Assembly (NCBI GenBank): GCA_013076295.1 | Contig: RQOL01000772.1 | Location: 3,315,087 to 3,379,086 of the forward strand | DNA: 64,000 bases | Reading direction: 5' to 3' | Source: Sanderia malayensis | Lineage: Eukaryota > Cnidaria > Scyphozoa > Semaeostomeae > Pelagiidae | Part shown: positions 1 through 19,300 of the stretch, in pieces | Numbering within the stretch: the stretch's first letter is position 1 | Layout of the letters: the number at the start of each line of letters is the position of its first letter | Notes under the pieces: model-generated | Databases searched by the model: none | Told to the model about the DNA's origin: nothing | The model's input: only the letters and a program-made list of their open reading frames with translations | Position numbers and translations under genes: made by a program

Positions 1-90
1 AGCAATGCCTCGTAGAAAGCTAGTCACCTAAGAATTGGTTATGTAATTTGTTCACACATAACTTGCTTTAACAGGACTCTCTCTTTTCAG

Positions 91-3000
91 AGCTTCTATG
101 ATTTGGATTATTGGCGAGTATGCCGAAAGAATTGACAATGCCGATGAATTATTGGCTACTTTCTTGGAGGGATTTCAGGATGAGAATGCCCAGGTAATGA
201 TCTCGATTTTTTAATTCATGATAAAACATCACCGAGCGGCTAATTTTTATATTCTCGAGTTTTACATAATTAATTTTTTCCTCGCATTTGATTTTCAAGT
301 AGCGCCAGGTTCAATGCTTTTCCAGTAGTCTCAGTTTTTCAATGCTCTTCCAGTGGCCCCAGTGTCAATGCTTTTTCAATAGCCTCAGTTTCAATGCTCT
401 TCCAGTGGCCTCAGTTTCATAGCTCTTTTAAGTCCTAGCTTCATGCTTTCTCGCGCCATCATTTTCTAGTTGCTGTTCAATGGTTTTCCGGCAGTTCTTT
501 CTTCATGCTTTTTCAGTACTTACATGAAACTTACTTGCGTCTCTTCCCCTTGGAATGACCTTTATAGACATCTGTCTTTCTCAATTCAAACGAAACAAAT
601 AGTCTAATATTCTTTCATCTTTCTTTATTACAGGTTCAGCTTCAGTTGTTGACAGGTATTGTGAAACTGTTTTTGAAGCGTCCAACTGACACTCAAGAGC
701 TAGTCCAGCAAGTGCTCAGCCTTGCCACTCAGGACAGTGACAACCCTGATCTGAGAGACAGGGGCTACATCTACTGGAGACTTCTCTCCACTGACCCCGC
801 TGCCGCAAAGGTGGGTGCTACATTCTTATGAGGCACTTCTGAAGCGATTGCACACTGTGTTGGAAATAATCCTGTGTTCAAGGTTTTTCTTGGAGGGGGC
901 GGGGAGCACCGTATACAAATGTTAATTCGATCACACGCGTCCTAACATCAACAAATTAGTGAGCCGAAGAGTGTGTGGTATCATTTATCTATTAATAACT
1001 GCTTGAAATACAAGAAAATAAGAAATACTAGTAATATCATGAGCACAATAATCCTTTGGGTAAAGAGACTGTGCCAGTTTTAATTTATAGTATATTTCAA
1101 TTTTCATTGTTTTTCATGCCCAAATATCATTGATACACACCGTATGTTATTCTGTCATGTCTTTAGGATGTTGTTTTGGCGGAGAAGCCTTTGATATCGG
1201 AAGAAACTGATTTAATTGAGCCGAGTCTCCTCGACGAGTTGATTTGCCACATTTCCAGTCTCGCTTCCGTGTACCACAAGCCGCCAAGCTCATTTGTCGT
1301 GGGTCGCACGCCCGTTCGAAGAGCCGCTCTGCCTTCGAAAATCGAACCAGCCGGAGAGCCAGACGACGGCACACCTGTACTCGATACGGCCGAACCTGCG
1401 GCACCCGCCCCAGCCGCGGCTCCAGCAACCGCAGCACAACCAGCAGGCGGAGACTTTCTTATTGGAGATCTGTTGTCGTTGGATATGCCGAGCGGCGGTG
1501 GTGTCTCTCAGACCTATGCACAGCCGGTACAGCAGCCACAAGCACAATTTCAGCCACAAGCACAATTCCAGCCACAAGCGCAATTCCAGCCGCAAGCCCC
1601 AGTCCAGCAGCCACCACCAGGCTAGTTTAATCAAATATAAATACTCTGCTCTGCAATATCTTTAGTCTGATCCTTTGCTCTGTGTTCTGTTTAAGCCGGT
1701 TCAAGTTTGTGTTGTCATTTGGATTTTTCAAGCATCCACATGCACTTAAAAATGTGATTGCCTGTCGCATTTTGTTTATCGTTTTGCCACCACAATAAAA
1801 TCAACAGTACATTTTCTTATTTCGTCTCAATGTCTATTTGTCGCATCGTTGATTGTTGCTAGCTAGCTAACTGAACACATACATGTCATGCATACAAACA
1901 CGCCAATTCCTTGATGAATTCATTTTTGTTTTGTTTTTCAGCTGGCAATGTCGATCTGTTGAGTGGAGATTTAGGAGCACTCAGTGTGAGTATAACTCAG
2001 TGTAACTCATGATGTGGCACGCATTATTATATTGCTGTATCCTTATCCCCCCCCCCCTTGTCTTATATCGCTGATTTTCCATATAAACCATGCCCTCCAT
2101 CATAATTTTGACCCCCTGGTTGTATATGCTTCTATTACATAAATCTTATTTTATGCATCAAGTATAAGCAGTAAATAAGGAGATATGAAGTTGTTTGGTT
2201 CACTGTATGCCATAGAAATGAAAGCTTAAAGTTCACTCTTTGTCATTCGGTCTCCAAGACTACATTAGGAGCTATTATCTTTGTTTTACAAGCTCTATAA
2301 CAACACCAGCATAGAATCATCACTGCAAAAGCTTGTTTTGTGATGCTATTATTAGTTATGTTGCAATGCTCACAATAGAGCCCATCATTTGATATATTGT
2401 ATGTTATTGTTTTTAGTTTGGTGGAAGTAATGCCCCACAGGCTGCCCCTGCTGGCCCTGGAGGTATGAACGACTTGTTTACCCTGGGAGGTGCTGTTGCT
2501 TCACCTGGATTGACTCACCCGAAAACTGTACGTATTGATCTTCTATTGCCCTTGTTTACTTATATTGATCCACTATTGCCCTTGTTTACTTATATTGATC
2601 TACTATTGCCCTTGTTTACTTATATTGATCCACTATTGCCCTTGTTTACTTATCACTTTGCAGCCTCGATAAGCCGAGGGATTCGACTCACTTCAATGTG
2701 AGTCGAATTCCTCAATGTAGCGAGCATTTATCTATCTCTCTTGATTTTGACTTATGATGCCTTCTGGTTGACCCTCGATAGCTCATGTTGATGCCTTATG
2801 TTGATCCATTCATTTATCGCTTGTACTAGTTTATTTGAATACGTCGTTAGACTTGCCTGTTTATTCGATTACTTGCTTGTTTTTAGGTTTGGCTTCCTGC
2901 TTCAAAAGGCAAAGGACTTGAGATCGAAGGCAAGAATGTTTTTCTATGATTAAGCTTAAGTTGAGTTGGCTTGACTGTCAAATCCTCCTAACTGGAACTC

Positions 3001-5290
3001 TTTGCATGGGGCTGATTGTACCTATACCAGCCACTTCACCTCCTCGATCATTTAATGTTACAATATTAATCCTTCACTATTTTGCATTACTTTAATTTCT
3101 ACCTATCTTATACTATAATTATATTACTAATAATTCTTTTATCATCATTACTTCTTTTATTATTACATTACTATGACTATTACTATTGCTATTATGTCGT
3201 ATTCTTTTGATTCTAGGAACATTTTCACGACGTCAAGGTCAGATCTACATGGAGTTGAGTATTGCCAATCGAGCCATGCAACCCATGGGCGGATTCGCAA
3301 TCCAGTTTAACAAGAATAGCTTTGGATTGGCACCATCAGCTCCTTTGCAAGTCAACTCACCTCTCCCACCGAATCAAGTTGCAGATGTTTCGTTGCAGCT
3401 TAATACAAGTATGAAACAATAGCATTTGTTTATTATCATTAGAATCCGCATGTAACAACCAGTTTATTAAGAAGCCTCCAGGTTGATATTTCTGCTCAAA
3501 ACAATGGAAAAACAATAGGCTATTGTGTTTGAACAATAGGCTGGATGCCGCCCGCTTTAAGAAGGTTTTATTAGGATCCACCTGGCTTGTGTTTTTGTTC
3601 CATCATGTGCAATCTGGATCTGTTAATCTAAATCTGGATTGCCAATTGAATTAATGGATTTATCAGATTCATAAATGTTTACTTTTGCTTGCCTTCAGCT
3701 GGTCCTGTACAGAGAATGGATCCATTGGCAAACTTGCAGGTCGCAGTCAAGAACAATATTGATATCTTCTACTTCAGTTGCACGGTACCGCTACATGTTT
3801 ACTTCACTGAAGATGGCAACATGGGTGAGTTTAACCGATCAGCACTAATCTACTTTTGGGTTGCTGCAAAATTTGAATCCTGATGTAACAACCCGCTTAC
3901 ATAACGAAGCATATATGAAGTAAAGCGCTGCGTTGTTTGAATTGTGAAATCTGCAATTTTTATTTGTCTTATTTCAGACCGAAAGATTTTCCTTGCAACT
4001 TGGAAAGAAATTGCTGCCTCGAACGAAGTTCAAAGTCAAATTGCCAATGTGCAAATTTCCGCTGGTAGGTGATGGAATTTTCTGGCTATCGCTTTTATAA
4101 ACACAAGTTTCTTAACCTCAGCTCAAATTGCCTATAATATAATTATTAATAATAATAATAATAGCAATAATTTTCGAAGTTTTAACCGGCATTTCTCAAG
4201 AATGGAGAAAGGAAAGTCGTCAACTCTTAACTTTCGTACCACCTAAATTGAAGTGGGGGGAATCTTGAAATACATCGTAGCGATGTATTTCAAAACATAT
4301 ATAATTAGTGAGTGGGGGCTGAAAGACAGAAACCTGTTATACTTTTTTTAGGAACATTACTCTGAAAATACGAATCTGAGCTTCTTATTAATATTGCCGT
4401 ATAGTTTTCAAATGTCAATGTTTCCTTGCCATTCAAGACTTCATGCGACAAACCATTATTATATTAAACCATCAATGTATTCGAATCCTTAGTTGTACGT
4501 TTTTGGGATAAAATTTTTTCCGAAAATTCAAGAGACTTTTCTCCAGAATAAAATGTACCCATCTTTTTGTATCTTAGATGTTGCACAGCAAAGACTCGCA
4601 GCAAATAACGTCTTTACAATTGCTCGTAGAACTGTTGATAACCAGGTGAAGAGAGTTTTAGGTGTTTGGATTCAAACACAACCTCTTTGTGATGTGTAGT
4701 TTATCAATGTTTCAGGCGCACACATTGCCCGTTGAGTGTCTAAATATTCTGCTATTCTACGTTGCAGGAAATGTTGTACCAATCTCTTAGATTCACAAAT
4801 GGCATCTGGGTCTTGGCTGAGTTGAAGCTGATTCCAAATAATCCAACTGTTTCGGTAAGGAAACGTTTTTTAAGCGTGAATATGTTTGTGATTTTTTGTC
4901 CAGTAATTGTCATGATAAGAATAGAAGTTTATCATGTCATGTATAGTATTTATGGCGACTTTTCTTAACTGATGAAAGTATTTCTCGAAACGTCGCACTC
5001 ATGATCAACTTTTGTTCTTATCATCTGAAGAGACAAACTATTTTTATTATGAAAAAGCTGTTTATTTCAAAACTGTTCTCTTTGGAAGTAACGCGCAGTT
5101 GCAAACTAATGAATAAGCCAATAAAAGGAGACAATGTAGCATTTTAAGTAATAATGATTAAGGAAGAATTCTTTTAAACTGCTTTTCAACTGATTTCTTG
5201 TTTTATTTTTTTCAGCTTGCTCTGAAAACGAAGGCCACAGATGTGACACTGGGGGTGCAAGAGTTCTACGATTTAGTCCTTCACCAGTGA
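91..5290 (+). CDS. AP1B1: AP-1/AP-2 complex beta-adaptin, 3' part (5' end outside window)
   Basis: Large beta subunit of a clathrin adaptor, which links clathrin to cargo on Golgi/endosome or plasma membranes. Twelve exons were placed by phase: 91-193, 634-810, 1167-1620, 1942-1985, 2417-2527, 2887-2929, 3217-3408, 3699-3824, 3978-4064, 4578-4645, 4768-4854, 5216-5290 (521 aa visible). The first two encode the end of the HEAT-repeat trunk ([19 protein letters not shown], then [19 protein letters not shown]), near-identical to vertebrate beta-adaptins. Exon 3 holds [15 protein letters not shown] and a Pro/Ala/Gln hinge with a clathrin box (LLSLD) and three QAQFQP repeats. Exons 6-12 encode the appendage ([46 protein letters not shown]). 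Introns at 1621 and 2930 require GC donors. Invertebrates usually have a single AP1/2 beta gene, so AP1B1 and AP2B1 cannot be separated here. An AATAAA lies at 5690. Confidence 0.93.
2528..2651. repeat. 30-bp tandem repeat, about 4 copies
   Basis: Direct repeats with the core CTATTGCCCTTGTTTACTTA start immediately after the exon ending at 2527, inside a beta-adaptin intron. The copies are nearly identical, suggesting a young expansion. Confidence 0.85.
3440..3590. repeat. Decayed MITE of the CAGTAAACACCCG family
   Basis: The central part (AAAACAATGG, CAATAGGCTATTGT, GAACAATAGGCTGGATGC) matches the interior of the complete copies at 17624, 19010 and 20066. The terminal repeats are eroded. It lies in a beta-adaptin intron. 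Confidence 0.6.
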
Positions 5291-5890
5291 AAGGTTTTCA
5301 AGCAATAGAGATTCATATAACATTGAATATGATGAAGATTTTTTGGATAATTATCCAGGTAAATCTAGCTTCAACTAATACTGAGTACAGACTTTTAATT
5401 ACTTCTGATTTTTGAATAGGATTATTAGAATATTGTGTATCGATTTGCAAATATATGCATTTATGATATCTGAATATTAGCATTATACTTTGATGAACAA
5501 TGTGATGTCTTTTTGGGTGCATCCGACATCATTGGCCTCGTAGTTCTTTGCAGACTTAAGACGTCAACATGAGGCGTAATCAAAATGGTAGCTTGAGACA
5601 AAGTCCCTCCCACCTTTAATATGTGGACCATTGAGAAATTAATCTACAGTATTTTATATGAAATTTTTGCATCATCACCAAAGTTGTAGAATAAACAAAG
5701 TGTGGAGTAAAGCAAGCGATATAAAATTAATTAACACAAATCTCTATTCAAAACAGAATAAAAATTGAAAAATTACATCTAAAAGAATTTGAGTGAATAA
5801 AACTTAATGTATACATGGATTATGACCCTTATGATGTAATGCAACAAAAATGATGTTCCTTTGGTTTAAGTTTTTTAATGTGCAGGAAGT
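5291..5890. other. Tail-to-tail intergenic region
   Basis: About 600 bp between the stop codons of the beta-adaptin gene and the PRR11-like gene. It holds AATAAA signals on the + strand (5690 and near 5797) and no ORF with recognisable similarity. Confidence 0.6.
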
Positions 5891-7621
5891 TTATTGAGAA
5901 ATATTAAATGAACCAGAGGGGCTAATGTCTGATAAATACTGTGGGCTTTGCGGGCTGCGAGCATTCTGAAACTTGCTAATCAGCTGTTGGTTGAAAAGTG
6001 GAATTGCTGTTTCAGCGCCTTTCAATGCATTGATTTTCTTCCGAAATTGATAAGGTGATTCATATGCAAGGCTATGGAAGAAAACACTCTGCTGTTAATC
6101 AGTTTACATTGAAAAATATAGGCTAAAAAGGACTATATTTCATTTTTATGAAGTTTACATTAGCTTTTCAATTACTTGACTTGTTTAAAAGTATCAGGAC
6201 AAACAGTATTTTAATTCCTATCAAGTTATTTCATATAAGTTATAATATCTTACCCAATATTTACAGGTTTGAGTGATGCCCGTGCACTCGGGCTTTTGAT
6301 CGCATCCAACAAGTTCTGTGTGTCTTCAATTACATCCTTCAATTTGACACTTTTGGGTTCTTGATTTGCACATGTATTTTCCTTACTTGCTTTTGATTTA
6401 TTCCTGAAAAGGATGAGTGAAGACCTGATATTTGTGCTAATCAAGAAAAAAATTAGATTAATTGCAAAAGCTTTTATGTATCATGTAAGAGAGATTGATA
6501 CGAAAACAGTGATTGGACTGTGGTTATACCTTGTAATTGGTTTTCTGGGTGATTCTGTCTTTCTTTCTTGTTGTTCTTTGCTGCTTTGTTTCCTACTGGC
6601 CGATGCTATATTTCTTTCTGTTATCTGAAAAGGACATGCGATAAAGACCAGTTAGAAATGGGCAGAAGTGAGCAGATATGTTACGATGGGTCTATAAACA
6701 GGTACCTCCCAACAATAGACAAAATCATGGATCTCATTGGTGTCTGTTATATACATGTTCCACTGTCTTCGAACCAAAATGGTAACAGAATAAATTCAAA
6801 TTTGAATATCTGTCTATTAGTACCTGGAAAGGGGGCTCTTTTACACAACCCTCTTTCATCTTGTCATCATTGTAGATCAGAGGGGGTAATGGAGGGGGAG
6901 GTGGGGGCTTGGGTGGAACAAAGTTTGGTTTTGGGTTTAGTAAGGAATCTATGCTGTCAATCAATGAATCTGTTGTGTTCGCCAAGAGGTCTTGTTCTAA
7001 ATTTTTGGCAATTGGGCATGGCGGTTGAGGTAGAAGGCTGCAAATTTGACTGTTGCAGCGAGTTGGTGTCTTGTTTTGCTTTTGCAAGTTCTGTAATCTT
7101 TTCTGGGCGATTCTCTGCGAAAATCTTTTCCCTGAACCTCTTGCATCTGAAAAATTAACAAACAGACGATTAATCAAAGGTAATCATGCATGCAACCTAA
7201 TTTCTTGAATCATGGTTAAAAAAAGTGAACAAGACAAAATCAAGGTGGAATATAATGATGGCTTGGAGTTTATACCTTCAGAGTAATCATAAGCAGATAT
7301 CATTTCTTTCTTCAGCGATGAAATCTTTGCCCTAGCTTCGTCCTCATCTATTTTCTCGACGTATTCAACTCCAAATATCGTGGATAACATTTTCACTTTC
7401 ATCCACGAGAGAACGCCTGCATTTTCTTGCTCTTCTCTCTTGCGTTTCCTTAAAACGTTATGATACGCAGTAGGATTGTATTCTAGATACTGAATCAACT
7501 CTGCAATTGCACTTTCCGTTGCTTCGGACGCTTGCTTATCGTATTCCTCTTTTGATATCCTCTTGCAAACTGTAGTCAAACATGGCGAGGCAGGATCGTA
7601 AGGCCCAAACATTTCTGCCAT
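5891..7621 (-). CDS. PRR11: Proline-rich protein 11 (PRR11)-like
   Basis: Five exons on the minus strand, placed by phase: 7276-7621, 6824-7146, 6530-6624, 6254-6403, 5891-6071, giving 364 aa (human PRR11 is about 360). The N-terminal exon is charged and helical. Exon 2 has a polyproline stretch (VPPKPPPPPPLPP). The last exon ends with KFQNARSPQSP followed by a Ser-rich tail, resembling the PRR11 C-terminus (KFQLAHPRSPTP). PRR11 is a vertebrate cell-cycle and chromatin-associated protein; that role is from the family, not seen here. The stop codon overlaps an AATAAA. The intron phases close perfectly, so the structure is firm; the family call rests on the polyproline tract, the C-terminal motif and the length. 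Confidence 0.65.
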
Positions 7622-7823
7622 CCCTAATTTTTTTGTCAGTCAACGACTAACAAATTCAGCGAGTTTCTGAACCTCTGTAGTCAACTGGCTTAGAGTTTAT
7701 GCACCAAGCAAATACGTTGAGAAATAAAAAAACTTCGATTTACACAAGGCAATTGATCAACTTTTAGCTTTTTTCATTTCACTTTCAAAACACTGCTCTC
7801 TGCTCTCCTCTGCTGCTCCTGTT
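7622..7823. other. Short upstream region of the PRR11-like gene
   Basis: About 200 bp between the PRR11-like start codon and the inserted hAT element. No clear TATA box was seen. It must contain the PRR11-like promoter, or part of a bidirectional promoter shared with MAPKAPK5 and now split by the element. Confidence 0.4.
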
Positions 7824-8332
7824 CAGGGTTGGTAGATGACTGCGCATGCTTGAAGCCAAACAATATGAGAAAAAAAGCCAAAAAAAGCCAAACTATTTGG
7901 GATGAAAAAAGCCAGAAAAACAGCCAAATTTCCAAAATTTTATCAGAAAACGCCAAAAAAATGCCAAATCAACGCAATGTTTAAATTTACTATTCAACAA
8001 TTGTTCAAACGTAGAAATCAGAAATCATCGTCACTGTCTGAATCAGAAGAATTTTCCAGTATTTCCACATCTGTGTTATTGCATGTGGCACTCTTGCTGG
8101 AGATTCATAAAAAAATGTGTATTGTGTTTTTATATTCTTAGAACAAAGTGTACTGCCGGTCACATTACCAATTCTGTGACACTACAATAGCAAAAGAACG
8201 ACAAGAGGCTGCATTGGTAAAAAAAAGCCAAAAATAAGCCAAAAAGCCAAGAAATATTTTTGAAGCCAAAGAAGCTCTGAAAAAGCCAGATTTCTCAAAT
8301 TTGGCTTTTAAAAAGCCAAGTTACCAACCCTG
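7824..8332. mobile_element. Non-autonomous hAT-type element with 8-bp target duplication
   Basis: The termini are CAGGGTTGGTA and TACCAACCCTG, a perfect 11-bp inverted pair. They are flanked by a perfect 8-bp direct repeat CTCCTGTT (7816-7823 and 8333-8340), the hallmark of hAT transposition. Both subterminal regions hold many short AGCCAAA/AAAGCCA motifs, typical of hAT transposase-binding clusters. At 509 bp with no transposase ORF it is non-autonomous. Confidence 0.9.
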
Positions 8333-8687
8333 CTCCTGTTTTGGCTTCAAGTTTTGGCGCTTGTTAAGGCTTCCAGGGGGAGGATGAGCATAGTTTTGCA
8401 GCAGACATATTAGTACTAATAAAGAACAACGTGCAAGGCTTAATGAGATCTAAATTTAAATGCGAATAATTAGTAATGGACAATGACTTAGCAAATATTT
8501 TATATAATATTTTTTCTTACGCTTTTAATCACTAAACTCTTTAAAACATAAAAGACAATAATGAAATGATTGTGTGAGCCCCCGGTTAAGGAGGCCACTC
8601 TGCCACCTCCTTCTGCAGCCTCGATGTGATGTTGCTCAAGCCATCTGGCACTGGCTGGACAAGAGAAGCTGTTAAAATTTTTTGATA

Positions 8688-15068
<6,381 letters not shown>

Positions 15069-15074
15069 AATAAA

Positions 15075-16350
15075 TTAATTTAGGTGCGTCTGACCACGAC
15101 GAGATCTGGTTGTTTATGGGTGAGACTTTTTTTATTAATTTCCTTTTTATTTACATGTTGCAGTGGGGTTTTGATATGGCAAATCTTGAGGGGTAGCGGG
15201 GACCCAGATATAATGTACTTTGGCTTATCAGCAGCACATTAATCCAGTAATTGAACCATAAGACGGTTCAAGAGGCCAAATGTTTCATTCGCTGTAATCA
15301 TAAGCTGGTAATATAGGAGGGGGTGGTCATAAATTTCACTGTATTAACAATGCGCAATTTTATTTAATGTATATAGTATAATATAAGACGACATAGTGTG
15401 GAATTGTATGTAGCTTAGGCGAATTTAGAATGTCATATTGATATTGTCGAAGTTGGGGTGAATTCTAGCGGTTTTTGTATATCCTTTTTCCTGATATGTT
15501 TACGTCTGCCAACCTGAACCTTACACCCGAGCATCTTGCAGATTTGTGTTGAGATTCAATGGAAGTTTGCAATGATAACCGGGGGGTATTAACTGACCAT
15601 TTGTGACGAGGATAAGAACGCGAAAACAAGGTTGGATGTTCAGAGAGATTTGAATACAAAACATTTCACAGGCACCGTTATATCCTCACGTTTATAGATA
15701 TATTATCTTTTTTTATTTATATCATTACATCCAATAATTTCACTCTGTCGATTTTACTCGAATCACAATTACAATCAAATCTTTTAATGTTATAGTTATT
15801 ATAGTTACAGTTACTTTTTTATAAGAAACCAACCTCGAAAGTAAGTACTCCAGTTTCTCAAGGCATCAGAAAATTTCAGAACTCAAGTTTTGTGCGACTC
15901 GTCAAAATTGTCAATAAAAACGTGGATTTATTAACAAACGTGAAAATGTGCAAAAGTGGATTTTGCACATTTTCAAAATCTCAGTTTCCAGCGTTTTGCC
16001 TTGTTGAGTACTGGAGTTTCTTAACTGTTTCAGATTTTAAATGTAGTAGAGCATTAGAAATAAAACACCGACTTCAACTAAACATGACGGGCGTTTAAAT
16101 GAGGCGTTTATTACATTTCATAATGAAAGTAATGGGCGTTTATTAATGGGTGTCTTTATTCTTTAAAAAGACGTTACGAAGCTTAAATGAGTATAAAAGT
16201 CCATAAAAATAATATTATATTTTCTCTAAAAAGCATGTCCTAAAACTTAATATATAGTATGCATGTGTCGAAGTAGTGTAGGATGTTCTTCCATGAGGCA
16301 GCCTCGGTTTGTAAATGGATAAACATCAAACGAGGCTGGAGTGCTACAGG
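15075..16350. other. Tail-to-tail intergenic region with a perfect hairpin
   Basis: Lies between the MAPKAPK5 and CCDC62 3' ends. It contains a perfect 14-bp stem (GAAAATGTGCAAAA at 15942-15955 and its complement at 15961-15974) with a 5-nt loop. No coding region was recognised. Confidence 0.55.
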
Positions 16351-19300
16351 CTACTCTTGTTCCTCTTCGAAGCTTTGAATTTTTATTGGGGGCAATCGGT
16401 TGACCAGGGTTGCTGACTGGAAGCTCTCTTCAGTACTGCGATTTCTTATATCCTAAAAAGTTAAATATCTGAATCAATGAATGTTTAAAAAACCTGACGC
16501 CTCGTAACCCCCCGGTTGAGATACCATGTTATTGTATTCGTCAATGGTATGTGCTACCATCGGCCTAAGACTTCATGCAAGAATATCCTAAGGGTAAGGG
16601 GGCTAAGACTTCATGTAAGAATATCCTAACGTATAGGGTTAGGTTAGTCTCGTTACATAATGCCCTTGCTTCCCTATGCTCTATTCATATCTCTTAGGTT
16701 AGCACATTGAAATAAATTCAGGGTAGTTGGATATTCTTACACGAAGTCCTTGCCGCCTATCAACAAATAAATGACATATCTGTCTACGGATATCCATGGA
16801 CACAGTTGGGTGGAAAAGGGGCAACGTAGATAGCTCACCCTAGCAACATCAGGAGAAGTGTTAACGGAAGACAGTGGCGAATGCGATTCTAGGTTCTCTA
16901 CCATTTGTCTCGACTCTGCCAGCAGCATGTTCACTCTGTCTTTCGGTGATAAACTAGTGTCAACCTTGGGAAGATGTGAAGAGAAGTGAATGCGATGAGT
17001 TGTGCGTGTTAGAACATAGTCGTCTTGGTATTTTAGGGTAGTAATGTAAGTTTGATGTTCGTATTATTTAACCTGCAGTAATCAGTATAAACTGAGAGTA
17101 AATTGGAGTAGTTAAGTGACCAGGTGGTCAGTGTGTTATACCGGTATATACCGGTTCGGTACATGATAGTAGAGAATTTTCATATCAAGGCTTCACTGTC
17201 CTCTACTCATCGAAAACAAAGAGTTTTTCTAAGATGGTAAAAGCCAATGGTGGATAAATGAAAAACGTTGCAGTTGAAAAGCAAATCTCAGTTCTATGGT
17301 ATGTCACATGAAATCAATGCAAACAACTCAGAGGAGAAAGCATACGATGACTTACATTGACTGTCTCCAAGATGTTCCCATTCGTGATGTTTGGTTCATT
17401 ATCTTGCTCTTGGTTATGATTCAACGTCGCAGATCTGGAAACGAAGTGTGGCTTGGTGGTTGGCATGGCTTTATCGTAAAAATTCGATAGGAAATCCAAA
17501 TTCAAGCCGGAATCCATGTTTGGGTTCACATCCTGAAAAACATCACAAACAATGAATTGGATATGAGAATCATTCTGCCAAGCCTTTTCATGGAATAAAA
17601 ATATGATGCATTAGCTTGCAATGCAGTTAACACCCGCATATAAGAACCAGTTAAGAACCTTCCAGGCTGAAATTCCTACTCAAAACAATAGAAGAGATAA
17701 TGGACTATTGTATTTGAACAATAGGCTGGATGCAGAATTCACAGGTTCTTATAGACGGGTGTTTACTGTACGCAGTGATACTAACCTTTCGAGGAGACAA
17801 ACCTGGAGCGTTTGAAGTTTCATATACAAGTTATGGTTTAGCATTCATTTGCAGAAGCCTTTTCAAAATATCTAGATTGATTCAAGGATATTCAATTTGT
17901 TTGTCTACCTGGATATCAAAATTGTCCAAATTCAAAACTGGATCATCCATTGTTCTTTTACCAATGGTGCTAATCTCTGACAGTCCATCCTCAGTGTTCA
18001 TGTCACTTATTCTGAGGGACAAATACGAGACAATTATGAGAGACGAAACGGTAATGAGAAACAATGGAGCAGGTAGAAGAAACAAGGGAGGAGACATAGG
18101 AAGCAAGAGAGGGGACATAAGGAACAAGAGAGGAGACATAACAAGCAAGAGAGGGGACATAATAAGCAAGAGAAGAGACATAACAAGCAAGGGAGGAGAC
18201 ATAATAAGCAAGAGAGGAGACATAAGAAACAAGGAAGAAGACATAAGAATCAATAGAGCAGACATGATAAACAACAGAGAAAGTACGAGAAACAATAAGA
18301 GAGTATTAAGAAGCAGAGGTGAAGTAGCTAATGTGATGGAAAGATTATTGAAGAAACCCAAATCCTGTGGCATTAATTATGAAGATGTCTCAGCAATTGA
18401 CATCGTCATTGGACATACCTATCAGTTATGTCTACTTCGCTGCCTTGAACTTGCTGTTGAAGAAATGTGTAGTCTCTTTGTTGTCTTTCGTATAGCTGAG
18501 AATCACAAGATGTTTATCACAAGATGTTCATCACAAGATGTTTATCACAAGATATATTTAATCAAAGATGGATAGATGCAAAATGGATATAGTCACTGAA
18601 AAAGATTAGGCACATCTACGATGCATATTTCTATTAGTTGCGGGAAAGTTCGGGGATTGTGCAGCTATGAAATGGCGAACCTGTCGTAAATGGAAAAGCT
18701 CTGTTTCCGTCCTCTCTTGTTTCGACTTGCTGAGCTCAAGAAGCTGGTCCTTTCTTTTCTCTCGTTCCCCTAAAACAACGCACAGTTGATCGATTCAGAC
18801 ATTACAATGCAAAAGACAGAGGTTGAGACCAGACGAGGAGATTCGAGGAAACATTGGACAATTACCTGCAAGAAACAACTCTTTCTGGGTCGATAGCAGC
18901 TCTTGCTTGATCTGTCCACAAAGACACATTTGCAGGTCATATTCGATGATGAAAACAGCACATCAAAGGATAGATAAGTACCGAGTCTTGAGTTTGTTGC
19001 AATAATTTACAGTAAAAACCCGCATATAAGAACCAGCAAATTTTGCACCAGCCTAGTGTTAAAAAAGGTCATTGCTTCTTCTATTGTGTTGAGCAGAAAT
19101 ATCAGCCTGAAGGGTTCTTAACCCATTGGTTCTTATATGCGGGCTGTTACTGTACCGTTTTTTTTTTATAAGAAACCGGTTTATAAGAAACCTAGATCTA
19201 GACGCCCTAAAATTTAAGAAACTTTTAGAACTACAAGGAAATATCTAAGAAACATTAGAAATTTCGGAAACACGTTTTCCCTTTACGGATTTAACAAATG

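Noticed and set aside
1147..1437. Minus-strand ORFs opposite the beta-adaptin hinge
   Set aside because: Shadow of a true GC-rich coding exon on the + strand.
6568..7158. 196-aa + strand ORF
   Set aside because: Antisense to exons 2-3 of the PRR11-like gene, whose exon phases close perfectly.
17730..18575. 281-aa ORF on the + strand
   Set aside because: It spans a MITE end, a 21-bp minisatellite and two genuine CCDC62 exons in antisense; repeat-driven, no similarity recognised.
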